A program made the translations under genes and the position numbers. From an uncultured Alistipes sp. (GTDB lineage: Bacteria; Bacteroidota; Bacteroidia; Bacteroidales; Rikenellaceae), in the NCBI GenBank assembly GCA_910577475.1, contig CAJTLJ010000006.1, positions 81,323-145,322 on the forward strand: a stretch of 64,000 bases of DNA, written 5' to 3'. Shown here one piece after another: positions 50,174 to 57,988 of the stretch. Within the stretch, counting starts at the first letter, position 1. Each line of letters opens with the position of its first letter. The notes under the pieces are model-generated. The model was not told the DNA's origin. It saw only the letters and a program-made list of their open reading frames with translations, and did no database searches.

Positions 50174-51382
50174 ATGGGAAAGATCAGAATCGGCCTGTTC
50201 GGCTTCGGCGTGGTAGGACAGGGTATTTACGAGGTGCTGCGCCGCACGAAGAATGTGGATGCCGAGATCGTGAAGATCTGCGTCCGCTCGCTCGACAAAC
50301 CGCGTCCCGGGGAGATCGACCGCCGGTTCTTTACCGATTCGGCCGACGAGATTCTGCTCGACCCCACAATCGACCTGATCGTCGAGGTGATCGACGATGC
50401 CGAGGCCTCCTACCGGATCGTGAAGGCGGCGCTGGAGAGGAAAATCCCGGTCGTGTCGGGTAACAAGGCCATGCTGGCGAACCACTTGCAGGAGCTGATC
50501 GAGATTCAGAAGCGCAACGGAGTGGCCCTGCTCTACGACGCCTCCTCGTGCGGGTCGATTCCCGTGATCCGCAATCTGGAGGAGTACTACGACAACGATC
50601 TGCTGCTGGAGGTGAAGGGTATTCTGAACGGCTCGTCGAACTACATCCTTTCGCGGGTCTTCGACCATCAGTGCCCCTATGCCGAGGCGCTGGCGCAGGC
50701 TCAGGCGCTGGGATTCGCCGAGAGCGACCCGTCGTTCGACATCGAGGGCTACGACTCGCTTTTCAAACTGGTTATCATTACCGTGCATGCGCTGGGCGTC
50801 TACGTCCATCCGCGCGACATATTCACCTACGGCATCTCTACCATTCACGACTCGGACATCCGCTACGCCCGTGAGAAACGGGTGAAGATCAAGCTGGTGG
50901 CCCAGGTGGTGAAGGTGGCCGGGGACCGGTTTACCATGTTCGTCATGCCCGAGTTCGTCTCGCCGAAGAAGTATATCTACAGCGTCGACGACGAGTACAA
51001 CGGCGTGGTGATCCGCGGCGAGTGCTACGACCGGCAGTTCATGTTCGGCAAGGGGGCGGGTAGCCTGCCCACCGCGTCGTCGATCCTGAGCGACATCATG
51101 GCGCGTCAGCACGACTACCGCTACGAATACAAGAAGATGAACTACGCGGACCGGCCTGCCTATACGACCGATATCCTGCTGCGGATCTATGCCCGCTACA
51201 CCGATACTCCGGTGCCCGCGATTCTCCCCTTCGAGACAATTCACGAGCAGTATTTCAGCTCCGAGTGCAACTACCTGATCGGCGACGTGAAGCTCTCGGC
51301 GCTGATCGAACACCGGGCCGAGCTCAACGGAAAGGACCTCTTTTTAGCCAATATTCCGCTCTTCTTCATCGACAGAGATTAA
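50174..51382 (+). CDS. hom: Homoserine dehydrogenase
   Basis: 402 aa. Reduces aspartate semialdehyde to homoserine with NAD(P)H, on the way to threonine, methionine and isoleucine. NAD(P)-binding GLFGFGVVGQG at residues 8-18, catalytic-region VVSGNKAMLANH, and GILNGSSNYILSR / GFAESDPSFDIEGYDS are diagnostic. No fused aspartokinase and only a short C-terminal segment, so ACT feedback regulation is not evident. It is 3 nt downstream of a lipoprotein gene, with a terminator after. Confidence 0.93.
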   Translation: MGKIRIGLFGFGVVGQGIYEVLRRTKNVDAEIVKICVRSLDKPRPGEIDRRFFTDSADEILLDPTIDLIVEVIDDAEASYRIVKAALERKIPVVSGNKAMLANHLQELIEIQKRNGVALLYDASSCGSIPVIRNLEEYYDNDLLLEVKGILNGSSNYILSRVFDHQCPYAEALAQAQALGFAESDPSFDIEGYDSLFKLVIITVHALGVYVHPRDIFTYGISTIHDSDIRYAREKRVKIKLVAQVVKVAGDRFTMFVMPEFVSPKKYIYSVDDEYNGVVIRGECYDRQFMFGKGAGSLPTASSILSDIMARQHDYRYEYKKMNYADRPAYTTDILLRIYARYTDTPVPAILPFETIHEQYFSSECNYLIGDVKLSALIEHRAELNGKDLFLANIPLFFIDRD

Positions 51383-51403
51383 GGAGGCGAAATGTAGTTC
51401 GAT

Positions 51404-51437
51404 GAGCAATCGGGATCGTCCCCGGTTGCTCGTTTTT
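51404..51437 (+). terminator. Terminator after hom
   Basis: 11-bp stem GAGCAATCGGG/CCCGGTTGCTC (one T-G pair), loop ATCGTC, followed by GTTTTT. Confidence 0.9.
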
Positions 51438-51440
51438 AAT

Positions 51441-51641
51441 TGTCACGGGGGTAGGTGTGCAGTCGAAATACCCTCGCAGTTCGCAGCCAGCGAAGGACCA
51501 GATTTATTGCAGTCCTTCGCCGGGGGTGGCTGCGGACTGCCGGCGTAAGACGCCGGACTTATCCGGGATGCGATGTCTTGCGGTTTCAGAAAGGTGTGCG
51601 CCGTGCAGCGTCGAGATTCCTCGGCTTCGCTCGGAATGACA
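51441..51641. repeat. MITE-like repeat, element 4 (divergent, long)
   Basis: About 201 bp, from TGTCACGGGGG to CTTCGCTCGGAATGACA. Only the right arm and ends resemble the family; the interior has a further inverted pair around GCGAAGGAC/GTCCTTCGC. Confidence 0.5.
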
Positions 51642-51648
51642 AAAAAAT

Positions 51649-51775
51649 GTCACCTTGAGCGGAGGGCGAAGCCCGCAGTCGAAAGGTCTCGACATACCGG
51701 AACATTCACCATTACGATCCGCAAAGGCTCCCGCTAAAACAGCCGTCGGGACCCCTCGACTACGTTCGGGGTGAC
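51649..51775. repeat. MITE-like hairpin repeat, element 5
   Basis: 127 bp, TGTCACCTTGAGCGGAGGG to TTCGGGGTGAC, with the shared centre GAACATTCACCATTACGATC. Same layout as elements 1 and 2, 35 kb away. Confidence 0.72.
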
Positions 51776-51780
51776 TAAAT

Positions 51781-51855
51781 TGTCATGTTGAGCGGAGGAG
51801 CGTAGCTCCGCAGTCGAAACATCTCGACGGGGCCGAATATTCACCCTTGCGACAC
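51781..51855. repeat. MITE-like repeat, element 6, truncated
   Basis: Left arm plus centre (TGTCATGTTGAGCGGAGGAG to GAATATTCACCCTTGCGACA). It runs into the 3' end of the PH-domain gene and supplies its stop codon. Confidence 0.68.
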
Positions 51856-52371
51856 ACTCTCTGCGGACTGTCTGGCGATCCGCTCGTTCAGTACGGCGAC
51901 CAGTTCGTCGGGTTCTGAGCAGGAGAGATAGAGCCGGTCTTCGTAGATGTCGGTGATCTCGACGAAGCGGTTCCACTCCGTGGCGTAGAGCTTCACGCGC
52001 TCCACCTGAACGACATCCAGGTAGTGACCGTAGTAGCCGAAAAATCCGAAGCCGCCGAAGAGGGGGACGATGCCCTTCATCTCGCTGGGCTCCACGCGGC
52101 GCACCGAGGCAATCTCGCCGAGCGGAATTTCGGTCATGTCCAGCAGGCAGTCCACCCGGAGCCGCTTGTCGTCGATCCGGATCCGGCGCGGGATGGAGAG
52201 CGACATCAGGGCCAGCAGTGCCACGATGCACGAGGAGAACCAGGCCGAGAGATAATCCCCCTCGTAGAGCCGGTAGAGGGCGTAGGCCAGCAGGGCGAAG
52301 GCGATGAGATAGACCATCGACAGCATCCATACCCGGCGGCTGAACCGGAATCGGAAAACTCTTTCATTCAT
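51841..52371 (-). CDS. PH-domain membrane protein
   Basis: 176 aa from the ATG at 52371 (MNERVFRFRF). Two adjacent membrane helices at about residues 14-33 and 40-56, then a cytoplasmic domain (RRIRIDDKRLRVDCLLDMTE to LYLSCSEPDELVAVL) with the pattern of bacterial PH-like domains. Function unknown. The start overlaps the ispD stop by 8 nt, so they are coupled; an upstream in-frame ATG at 52413 would overlap further. The last codons and the stop lie within repeat element 6. Confidence 0.78.
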   Translation of the reverse strand: MNERVFRFRFSRRVWMLSMVYLIAFALLAYALYRLYEGDYLSAWFSSCIVALLALMSLSIPRRIRIDDKRLRVDCLLDMTEIPLGEIASVRRVEPSEMKGIVPLFGGFGFFGYYGHYLDVVQVERVKLYATEWNRFVEITDIYEDRLYLSCSEPDELVAVLNERIARQSAESVSQG

Positions 52372-53092
52372 GGCCGGCAGGTGTTTCGGGTGCGTCGTCG
52401 GCCGCCTGCGCATCGAGCAGGGCGGTCGCCACGGTCAGGTCGTACCGGGTGGTGATCTTCAGGTTGGCCGGTTCGCCCTCGCAGAGCGCTATGGGCAGGC
52501 CCGCCTGCTCCACGACCGAAGCGTCGTCGGTGAAGGCGGGGTCGTAGGGCTGTTCGTACCCCTTGCGCAGCCAGTCGGTGCGGAAAATCTGCGGGGTCTG
52601 CACGCGACGCAGCGTGCGGCGGTCGATGATTTCGGAGCCGTCGGGCGTGATGCGGCGGTAGGAGTCGGTCGCCTCGACGACCGGAACGGCGGCTCCGCAG
52701 GTGCGGGCGCACTCCAGCGTGCGGAGGATCATCTCCGTCGAAGCGAGCGGGCGCACTCCGTCGTGCACGGCGACGAACTCCACTCCTTCGCCCGACTCCA
52801 GCAGGCTCCGCAGGCCGGCCCGCACGGAGTGGAACCGCTCCTCGCCCCCCACGGCGAGCAGGTGCCGCGCAACGGGAAAGCGGGCGGAGAGGCTGCGCCA
52901 GAAATCGATCTGCGAGGCCGGCAGGACCACCGCGACGGGCGATCCGGGCAGAGCCTCGGCGAAGCGGTTGATCGTGCGGGCCAGTACGGGCAGACCGTTC
53001 AGCAGCAGGAATTGTTTGGGTATCGTGCTCCCCATGCGTCGGCCGGAGCCTCCGGCCACGATGATGACACCGGTGTTCAAAGTCGTTTCCAT
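52364..53092 (-). CDS. ispD: 2-C-methyl-D-erythritol 4-phosphate cytidylyltransferase
   Basis: 242 aa. Joins CTP and methylerythritol phosphate in the MEP pathway. N-terminal nucleotide-binding GVIIVAGGSGRRMGSTIPKQ (residues 8-27), FVAVHDGVRPLAS, and TDDASVVEQAG with GEPANLKITT are diagnostic. The ATG at 53092 overlaps the PNPOx-like stop by 16 nt. Upstream in-frame starts lie inside the previous gene and were rejected. Confidence 0.95.
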   Translation of the reverse strand: METTLNTGVIIVAGGSGRRMGSTIPKQFLLLNGLPVLARTINRFAEALPGSPVAVVLPASQIDFWRSLSARFPVARHLLAVGGEERFHSVRAGLRSLLESGEGVEFVAVHDGVRPLASTEMILRTLECARTCGAAVPVVEATDSYRRITPDGSEIIDRRTLRRVQTPQIFRTDWLRKGYEQPYDPAFTDDASVVEQAGLPIALCEGEPANLKITTRYDLTVATALLDAQAADDAPETPAGHE

Positions 53093-53508
53093 ATCAGTTT
53101 TTTTCCGAATCCGAGGGTGTTGTCGGTCAATTTCAGTTGGCTCGGCCGCAGCTGCCAGAGCTGCAGCTCCATGACGGCCGCATAGGGGAACCGTTTCAGG
53201 TAGATTCTCCGGCCCGCGTCGTCGGCCGGTTCCGCCGTGCCGGCGATTTGCAGCCCCTGCACCCGGCCCACCAGCCGGGTCTCCAGTACGACCGACGCCG
53301 CGATGTGCGGGTTCGCACGCATCTGTCGGGCATGCCGGGTGTCGTCTCCGGAGCTGAAGAGGAACCGTCCTTCGGTCTTGTCGTAGGCGTAGAAGAGGTT
53401 CGAGCACCAGAGCCCTTCGTCGTCCGAGGTGGCGAGGGTCAGCACGTGGTGACGGCCGATGAAGCGGACGATCCGCTCGTCGATGGAGTTATGGGCGGTC
53501 GTCTCCAT
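53077..53508 (-). CDS. PNPOx-like flavin-binding protein (YhbP-type)
   Basis: 143 aa split-barrel of the pyridoxamine 5'-phosphate oxidase-like superfamily: HHVLTLATSDDEGLWCSNLF, RFLFSSGDDTRHARQM and VQGLQIAGTAEP. Its length and lack of clear PLP-oxidase residues favour a YhbP/UPF0306-like protein over true PdxH. The substrate is unknown. It overlaps the M23 gene by 20 nt and ispD by 16 nt in a compact operon. Confidence 0.82.
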   Translation of the reverse strand: METTAHNSIDERIVRFIGRHHVLTLATSDDEGLWCSNLFYAYDKTEGRFLFSSGDDTRHARQMRANPHIAASVVLETRLVGRVQGLQIAGTAEPADDAGRRIYLKRFPYAAVMELQLWQLRPSQLKLTDNTLGFGKKLIWKRL

Positions 53509-54835
53509 GCGTCTGGGTCTCTGCGGTCCGATTGTCGGGTACGGCGGGAGCCGTCGAATCGAAGGCCACGGTGTCGCGCAGCGTCAGCCGCTCCTCGTCG
53601 GTCACCGTACCGTCCAGTTCGGCCATCACCTTCGCTTTCACGTAGTCGAAGGCGGCGCGGTTCCTGTCGCTGACGGGTTCGGAGGGCTCCTGCGGAATCT
53701 TGAGCGGGTCGATGGGCTTGCCGTTGCGCCATACGCGGTAGTCGAGGTGGGGGCCCGTCGAAGCGCCCGTGCTGCCCACGTAGCCGATCAGCTGGCCCTG
53801 GGCGACGTGCGAGCCCTGACGGATGCCCTTGGCATAGCCGCTCAGGTGCAGATAGCCGGTCATCATGTTTCCGGCATGTTTGATCTTGAGCGTGTTGCCG
53901 CCGCCTCCGCCCCAGCCCTTGAAGGTCACCACTCCGTCGGCCACAGCGACCACCGGAGTGCCTTTCGGTGCGGCAAAGTCGACGCCCGTGTGGGGCCGGA
54001 CCGTCTTGTAGATGGGATGCCGGCGGGAGTAGGTGAACTTCGAGCTGACGCGCGTGTACTTCAGCGGTGCCTTGAGCATCTGCTTGCGCAGCGACGAGCC
54101 GTCGGCCTCCCAATACTCCACCCGCTTGTTCTGGCGGAAGGGAATGGCGTAGTAGTCCTTGCCGAAGTGGGTGAACTTCACGCCCCAGATGCGGCCGACC
54201 CCCACCGAGAGGGTGTCGATGAACTTCTCGTCGTAGATCACCGTGAAGCTGTCGCCCTTCTGGACGTTGAAGAAGGAGATGGTCCACTGGTAGATGTCCT
54301 CCACCTCGGCGGCCAGCGAATAGGGCATGTCGCCGTCGGTCATGGCGTTCCACAGCGACGACTCGATCACGGCGCTCCGCTTCTGACGGCGGATCTCGAA
54401 CTCCCGCTCGCCCAGCGTGACCGACACGGAGTCGACTCCCGGCGTGTCGTTGTGGAAGCCGAAAAGGACGTATTGCGACGGGTTGCGCTCGTAGGCCAGG
54501 TAGTCCAGGTGGGGCGTGTGGAGCGAATCCTCGTGGATGAAGGCGGTGTAGGCGTGTCCGGCCCGGATGTTCCTCAGGGGCCAGATGCCGGCGGCCTTGC
54601 GGTCCAGCCGGTCGACGGCGACGGGAGAGACGCCGAAGCGGTTCAGGATCCGGCCCAGCGTCTCGCCGTGCTGCACCTCGCCCCGCTCGAGGCGATAGTT
54701 GTCGGCATCGATGCCGTAAACCAGGTTTTTGGGGGCCTCTTCGACCGGCGTCTGTTCGTCGGTGCGCCCGCCCTCCGCGCAGCCGGCCGCAAGGGCGGCC
54801 GCGGCGCACAGCAGTAGGTGGAATAAACTTCTCAT
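53489..54835 (-). CDS. M23 family peptidase, lipoprotein, third zinc ligand Asp
   Basis: 448 aa. SPII signal with lipobox LAAGC (Cys19). An N-terminal LysM-like or OapA-type region (about 50-110; VQHGETLGRILNRFGVSPV), a middle domain, then the LytM-type M23 domain (about 275-375). Zinc ligand motif HTGVDFAAP gives H282 and D286; YLHLSG gives H330; the usual HxH reads PHLDYRV with H363 and D365, so Asp replaces the third His ligand. It probably cuts peptidoglycan cross-links at the envelope, if active. The start is supported by the -7 box at 54844. A C-terminal extension of ~70 residues is unassigned. Confidence 0.88.
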   Translation of the reverse strand: MRSLFHLLLCAAAALAAGCAEGGRTDEQTPVEEAPKNLVYGIDADNYRLERGEVQHGETLGRILNRFGVSPVAVDRLDRKAAGIWPLRNIRAGHAYTAFIHEDSLHTPHLDYLAYERNPSQYVLFGFHNDTPGVDSVSVTLGEREFEIRRQKRSAVIESSLWNAMTDGDMPYSLAAEVEDIYQWTISFFNVQKGDSFTVIYDEKFIDTLSVGVGRIWGVKFTHFGKDYYAIPFRQNKRVEYWEADGSSLRKQMLKAPLKYTRVSSKFTYSRRHPIYKTVRPHTGVDFAAPKGTPVVAVADGVVTFKGWGGGGGNTLKIKHAGNMMTGYLHLSGYAKGIRQGSHVAQGQLIGYVGSTGASTGPHLDYRVWRNGKPIDPLKIPQEPSEPVSDRNRAAFDYVKAKVMAELDGTVTDEERLTLRDTVAFDSTAPAVPDNRTAETQTHGDDRP

Positions 54836-54843
54836 AGATGGAC

Positions 54844-54851
54844 CAAAGTTA
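54844..54851 (-). promoter_or_regulatory. -7 box (TAACTTTG) of the M23-ispD operon
   Basis: TAACTTTG on the minus strand matches TAnnTTTG, 8 nt from the ATG at 54835. It argues against the longer frame starting at 54940. Confidence 0.55.
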
Positions 54852-54955
54852 CGAAAAAAACGGGAAACATCGGGTATCGCGCACGGGTTTTCGACGAACG
54901 GATTTCGTCTTCTTTTCGCCGAAACTCCGCTTCGGTGCAACTTTTGTGCGGAATG

Positions 54956-54987
54956 TTTGGCGGTTCGGTGTTTTATGGCTACCTTTG
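54956..54987 (+). promoter_or_regulatory. lpxK promoter (-33 TTTG, -7 TACCTTTG)
   Basis: TTTG at 54956-54959 and TACCTTTG at 54980-54987 with a 20-nt gap. The -7 box lies after the first in-frame ATG (54975), so translation should begin at 55020. Confidence 0.7.
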
Positions 54988-55019
54988 AAAAGTATTATAA
55001 TCGGATTAACACGTCGTCT

Positions 55020-56063
55020 ATGCTGCGATACCTGCTCGTTCCCGCGTCCTGGATCTACGGATGGGTGGTTCACCTGAGGAACTACCTGTTCGATGCCGGC
55101 CTGTTCAAGAGCGAGAAGTTCGACGTGCCGATCATCTGCGTGGGCAACATTACCGTGGGCGGTACGGGCAAGACCCCGATGGCCGAGATGATTATCGGCT
55201 ACATGGCCAAGAATCACCGCGTGGCCCTGCTCTCGCGCGGCTACGGAAGGCGCACGAAAGGGTATCTGGAGGTGCGGACCGATTCGCACTACCGCGACGT
55301 GGGCGACGAACCGCTCCAGATCAAGCTCAAGTTTCCCGATACGGTGGTCGTGGTCTGCGAGAAGCGGGCCGACGGCATCCGCCGCATCCGGCAGGAGCAT
55401 CCCGACGTCGACCTGATCGTGCTGGACGACGGATTCCAGCACCGCTATGTCACCCCGAAGGTCAACGTGATGATGATCGACGCCACCCGTCCGCCGCAGG
55501 AGGACCATTTCCTTCCCTACGGGTCGCTGCGCGACGAGGTGGAGCAGCTGCACCGGGCGCACTACTTCGTGGTGACGAAGTGTCCCGAGAACATGACCCC
55601 CATCGACCGGAGGCTCCTCCACAAGAACCTGCTGACGGTGGCCTATCAGAAGATCTACTTCACCCGCATGGAGTCCTTCTCGCCCCGCCCGCTTTTCCCC
55701 GATGCAGCGCCGGCCGGACCGCCGGCGCGCGGCCGCCGCGTGGTGGCCCTCTCGGGCATCGGCAACCCCGGGCCTTTCCACCGTTCGCTGGCGGAGTCCT
55801 ACGACGTGATCGAACGGGTGGCGCTGGACGACCACCATGTCTATAAGGTGCGCGACATGAAGATGCTCGCCGGGCTGGCGGAGCGCTATCCCGACGCCGT
55901 GATCGTCACCACGGAGAAGGATGCCGTGAAGCTCGCGAACAGCAATCGCATACCCGCCGCCGTGCGGGAGCGGCTCTACTACCTGCCGATCAATATTTCG
56001 TTCATCGAGGATTCGGAGACGGATCTGTTAAATAAACTGGAAAAAGATGTTAGAGGAGATTAA
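55020..56063 (+). CDS. lpxK: Tetraacyldisaccharide 4'-kinase (lipid A)
   Basis: 347 aa. Phosphorylates the 4' position of the lipid A disaccharide at the inner membrane. N-terminal hydrophobic anchor (MLRYLLVPASWIYGWVVHLR), then the P-loop ICVGNITVGGTGKTP and family motifs SRGYGRRTKGY and VDLIVLDDGFQHR. The ATG at 55020 is chosen over 54975 because the promoter box overlaps the earlier codons and relatives start here. Its end overlaps punA by 17 nt. Confidence 0.93.
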   Translation: MLRYLLVPASWIYGWVVHLRNYLFDAGLFKSEKFDVPIICVGNITVGGTGKTPMAEMIIGYMAKNHRVALLSRGYGRRTKGYLEVRTDSHYRDVGDEPLQIKLKFPDTVVVVCEKRADGIRRIRQEHPDVDLIVLDDGFQHRYVTPKVNVMMIDATRPPQEDHFLPYGSLRDEVEQLHRAHYFVVTKCPENMTPIDRRLLHKNLLTVAYQKIYFTRMESFSPRPLFPDAAPAGPPARGRRVVALSGIGNPGPFHRSLAESYDVIERVALDDHHVYKVRDMKMLAGLAERYPDAVIVTTEKDAVKLANSNRIPAAVRERLYYLPINISFIEDSETDLLNKLEKDVRGD

Positions 56064-56853
56064 GAAGACCGCGGACTTCATCCGAAGCCGCATCGAAGGA
56101 TTCAAACCCCAGGTGGGCATCATCCTGGGGACGGGTCTGGGCGATTTCGCCGAGAGCATCGAGGTGAAGCATTCGCTCGACTACCATGATATTCCCGGAT
56201 TTCCCGTTTCGACGGTACAGGGCCACAAGGGCCGCCTGATCTTCGGCCTGATCGAGGGCCGGCGGGTGGTCGCCATGCAGGGACGTTTCCACTACTACGA
56301 GGGGTATCCCATGACGCAGGTCACTTTCCCCGTGCGGGTCATGAAGCTGCTGGGGATCGAATATCTGTTCGTGTCGAACGCCTCGGGAGGCATCAACACC
56401 TCTTTCTCGGTGGGCGACCTGATGATTATTACCGACCATATCAACCTGATGCCCAATCCGCTGATCGGAAAGAACATGGAGGAGCTCGGCCCCCGCTTTC
56501 CCGACATGCACAACTGCTACGACAAGGAGCTGCGCGCCCGTGCGACGGCTATCGCCGCAGAAAAGGGGATCAAGCTCCAGTATGGCGTCTATGTAGGCGG
56601 CACGGGTCCCACGTTCGAGACGCAGGCCGAGTATCGCTATTTCAAGGCGATCGGCGGCGATGCGGCCGGCATGTCGACCGTGCCCGAGGTGATCGTGGCG
56701 CGTCACATGTCGATTCCCGTGTTCGGCGTCTCGGTCATCACGAATTGCGGATTGAGCGACGAGATCGGCGATCACGAGGACGTGCAGCGCCAGGGGGCGA
56801 AGGCCGGCAGGAACATGGGCCTGCTGTTCCGGGAGATGATCAAGGGTTTGTAA
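56047..56853 (+). CDS. punA: Purine nucleoside phosphorylase
   Basis: 268 aa PNP/MTAP family (trimeric type). Cleaves purine nucleosides with phosphate. GIILGTGLGDFAE near residue 22, the phosphate-binding QGRFHYYEGYPM, SNASGGINTSF, and GPTFETQAEYRYF with AAGMSTVPEVIVARH are diagnostic. It overlaps lpxK by 17 nt and lies 11 nt before ssb. Confidence 0.95.
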   Translation: MLEEIKKTADFIRSRIEGFKPQVGIILGTGLGDFAESIEVKHSLDYHDIPGFPVSTVQGHKGRLIFGLIEGRRVVAMQGRFHYYEGYPMTQVTFPVRVMKLLGIEYLFVSNASGGINTSFSVGDLMIITDHINLMPNPLIGKNMEELGPRFPDMHNCYDKELRARATAIAAEKGIKLQYGVYVGGTGPTFETQAEYRYFKAIGGDAAGMSTVPEVIVARHMSIPVFGVSVITNCGLSDEIGDHEDVQRQGAKAGRNMGLLFREMIKGL

Positions 56854-56864
56854 AGCGCGGAAAG

Positions 56865-57350
56865 ATGGTAAACAAGGTGATTTTGGTGGGCAACGTCGGG
56901 ATGGATCCCGAGGTGCGCACGTTGGAGACCGGAGCCAAGGTAGCCCGGGTCCGTCTGGCGACGACCGAACGGCTGTTCGACCGTCAGAGCAATTCGACGA
57001 AGGAGCATACCGAGTGGCATACCGTGACGTTGTGGCGCGGACTGGCCGACGTCGTGGACCGTTTCGTCCGCAAGGGGTCCCAAATCTATATCGAGGGGCG
57101 TCTGCGCACCCGCGAGTGGACCGACAAGGACGGCAACAAACGCTACACGACCGAGATTCTCGCCGATGCGATGAACCTGTTGGGGCGTCGTCAGGATAGT
57201 GCTCCGGCCGATTCGCAGCCGGCAGCCGGATATGGTGCGCCGCAACAGCCCGCCTATGCGCAGCCCGCACAACCGGCCTATACGCCGCAGCCGGCCGCTC
57301 CGCAGGCTCCGGCCCAGCCGGCCGACGAGCTGGACGATCTGCCCTTCTGA
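56865..57350 (+). CDS. ssb: Single-stranded DNA-binding protein
   Basis: 161 aa. OB fold in residues 1-110 (VNKVILVGNVGMDPEVR, EWHTVTLWRGLADVV, GSQIYIEGRLRTREW), a Gln/Pro/Ala-rich flexible linker, and the conserved acidic tip DELDDLPF that recruits replication and repair partners. The ATG at 56865 starts at the family boundary. It follows punA by 11 nt; the terminator is immediately downstream. Confidence 0.96.
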   Translation: MVNKVILVGNVGMDPEVRTLETGAKVARVRLATTERLFDRQSNSTKEHTEWHTVTLWRGLADVVDRFVRKGSQIYIEGRLRTREWTDKDGNKRYTTEILADAMNLLGRRQDSAPADSQPAAGYGAPQQPAYAQPAQPAYTPQPAAPQAPAQPADELDDLPF

Positions 57351-57365
57351 TCCGGTTCGATAGTG

Positions 57366-57410
57366 AAGCCGGGGTGTCAGACATGCGTCTGACACCCCGG
57401 CTTTGTATTT
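57366..57410 (+). terminator. Terminator after ssb
   Basis: 17-bp perfect stem AAGCCGGGGTGTCAGAC/GTCTGACACCCCGGCTT with loop ATGC, followed by TGTATTT. Confidence 0.88.
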
Positions 57411-57470
57411 CGAGCGCAGTAGGCGCGTATCGTTCCGGCTGCGCTCTTTTAGTCGGTTCCTCTCGATCCG

Positions 57471-57932
57471 TCAGATTTCGGTGCCCCGTATCTCGGGTTC
57501 TGCCGGGGCTGCGGTGCGTTCGGGACGGAATACGTCCGGATTTCGTTCGAACAGGGTCGGCTGTACGGGTTTGGTGACGATGCTGTCCACGATGAACTTC
57601 GTGAAGCCGCGCCAGGGCAGGGCACCGAAATACTCCTTGTAGTGGAGCTCGATGGTCTGGCCGCCCTGCATCAGCATCAGGTGGCGTCCCAACTCGGGGT
57701 TCTCGACCGAGAATTCGAACTCGTAGGACTGCACCGTGCCGGCGGTTTTCGAACGCAGGCCCGACTGGATGAGTTTGCCCTCGTAGGTCTTGAAGAGGAC
57801 GCCCTTGTAGACGACGTAGTTCAGCTCTCCGCTCTTGACCCCTTCGCCGAATACGAAGTAGAAACGCAGATAGAAGAAGACGGCCAGTGCGACGACGGCC
57901 AGCAGAATGAGTATGCCTCCGAATTTTTTCAT
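57471..57932 (-). CDS. Conserved membrane-anchored protein of unknown function
   Basis: 153 aa. One N-terminal membrane helix (MKKFGGILILLAVVALAVFF), then a soluble beta-rich domain (GELNYVVYKGVLFKTYEGKL, YEFEFSVENPELGRHLM, ELHYKEYFGALPWRG) and a Pro-rich tail. Similar Bacteroidales proteins have been mislabelled as 6-phosphogluconate dehydrogenase; nothing here supports that enzyme. The start is fixed by the helix. A 16-bp perfect hairpin lies 14 nt upstream, between it and the DPP III gene on the same strand. Confidence 0.8.
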   Translation of the reverse strand: MKKFGGILILLAVVALAVFFYLRFYFVFGEGVKSGELNYVVYKGVLFKTYEGKLIQSGLRSKTAGTVQSYEFEFSVENPELGRHLMLMQGGQTIELHYKEYFGALPWRGFTKFIVDSIVTKPVQPTLFERNPDVFRPERTAAPAEPEIRGTEI

Positions 57933-57946
57933 GACGTTCGTTTTTA

Positions 57947-57983
57947 GGGCCTTCTCCGTCCGCTCACCGGACGGAGAAGGCCC
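57947..57983 (-). promoter_or_regulatory. Perfect hairpin between the DPP III gene and the 57932 gene
   Basis: 16-bp perfect stem GGGCCTTCTCCGTCCG/CGGACGGAGAAGGCCC, loop of 5 nt, no T-run on either strand. Lies 5 nt after the DPP III stop; may stabilise or process the transcript, or mask the next start. Confidence 0.6.
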
Positions 57984-57988
57984 GGTAT

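Larger units (their letters stand above)
51438..51840. other. Gene-free region with a second cluster of MITE-like repeats
   Basis: 403 bp between converging genes, consisting almost wholly of one divergent, one complete and one truncated repeat copy. Short open frames inside the repeats are not credible genes. Confidence 0.8.

Noticed and set aside
54975..55019. Earlier in-frame ATG for lpxK
   Set aside because: A complete promoter with its -7 box at 54980-54987 overlaps these codons, so the transcript would start after the ATG.
57471..57932. 6-phosphogluconate dehydrogenase annotation for the 153-aa protein
   Set aside because: No dinucleotide-binding fold or catalytic motif; it is a single-helix membrane-anchored protein.
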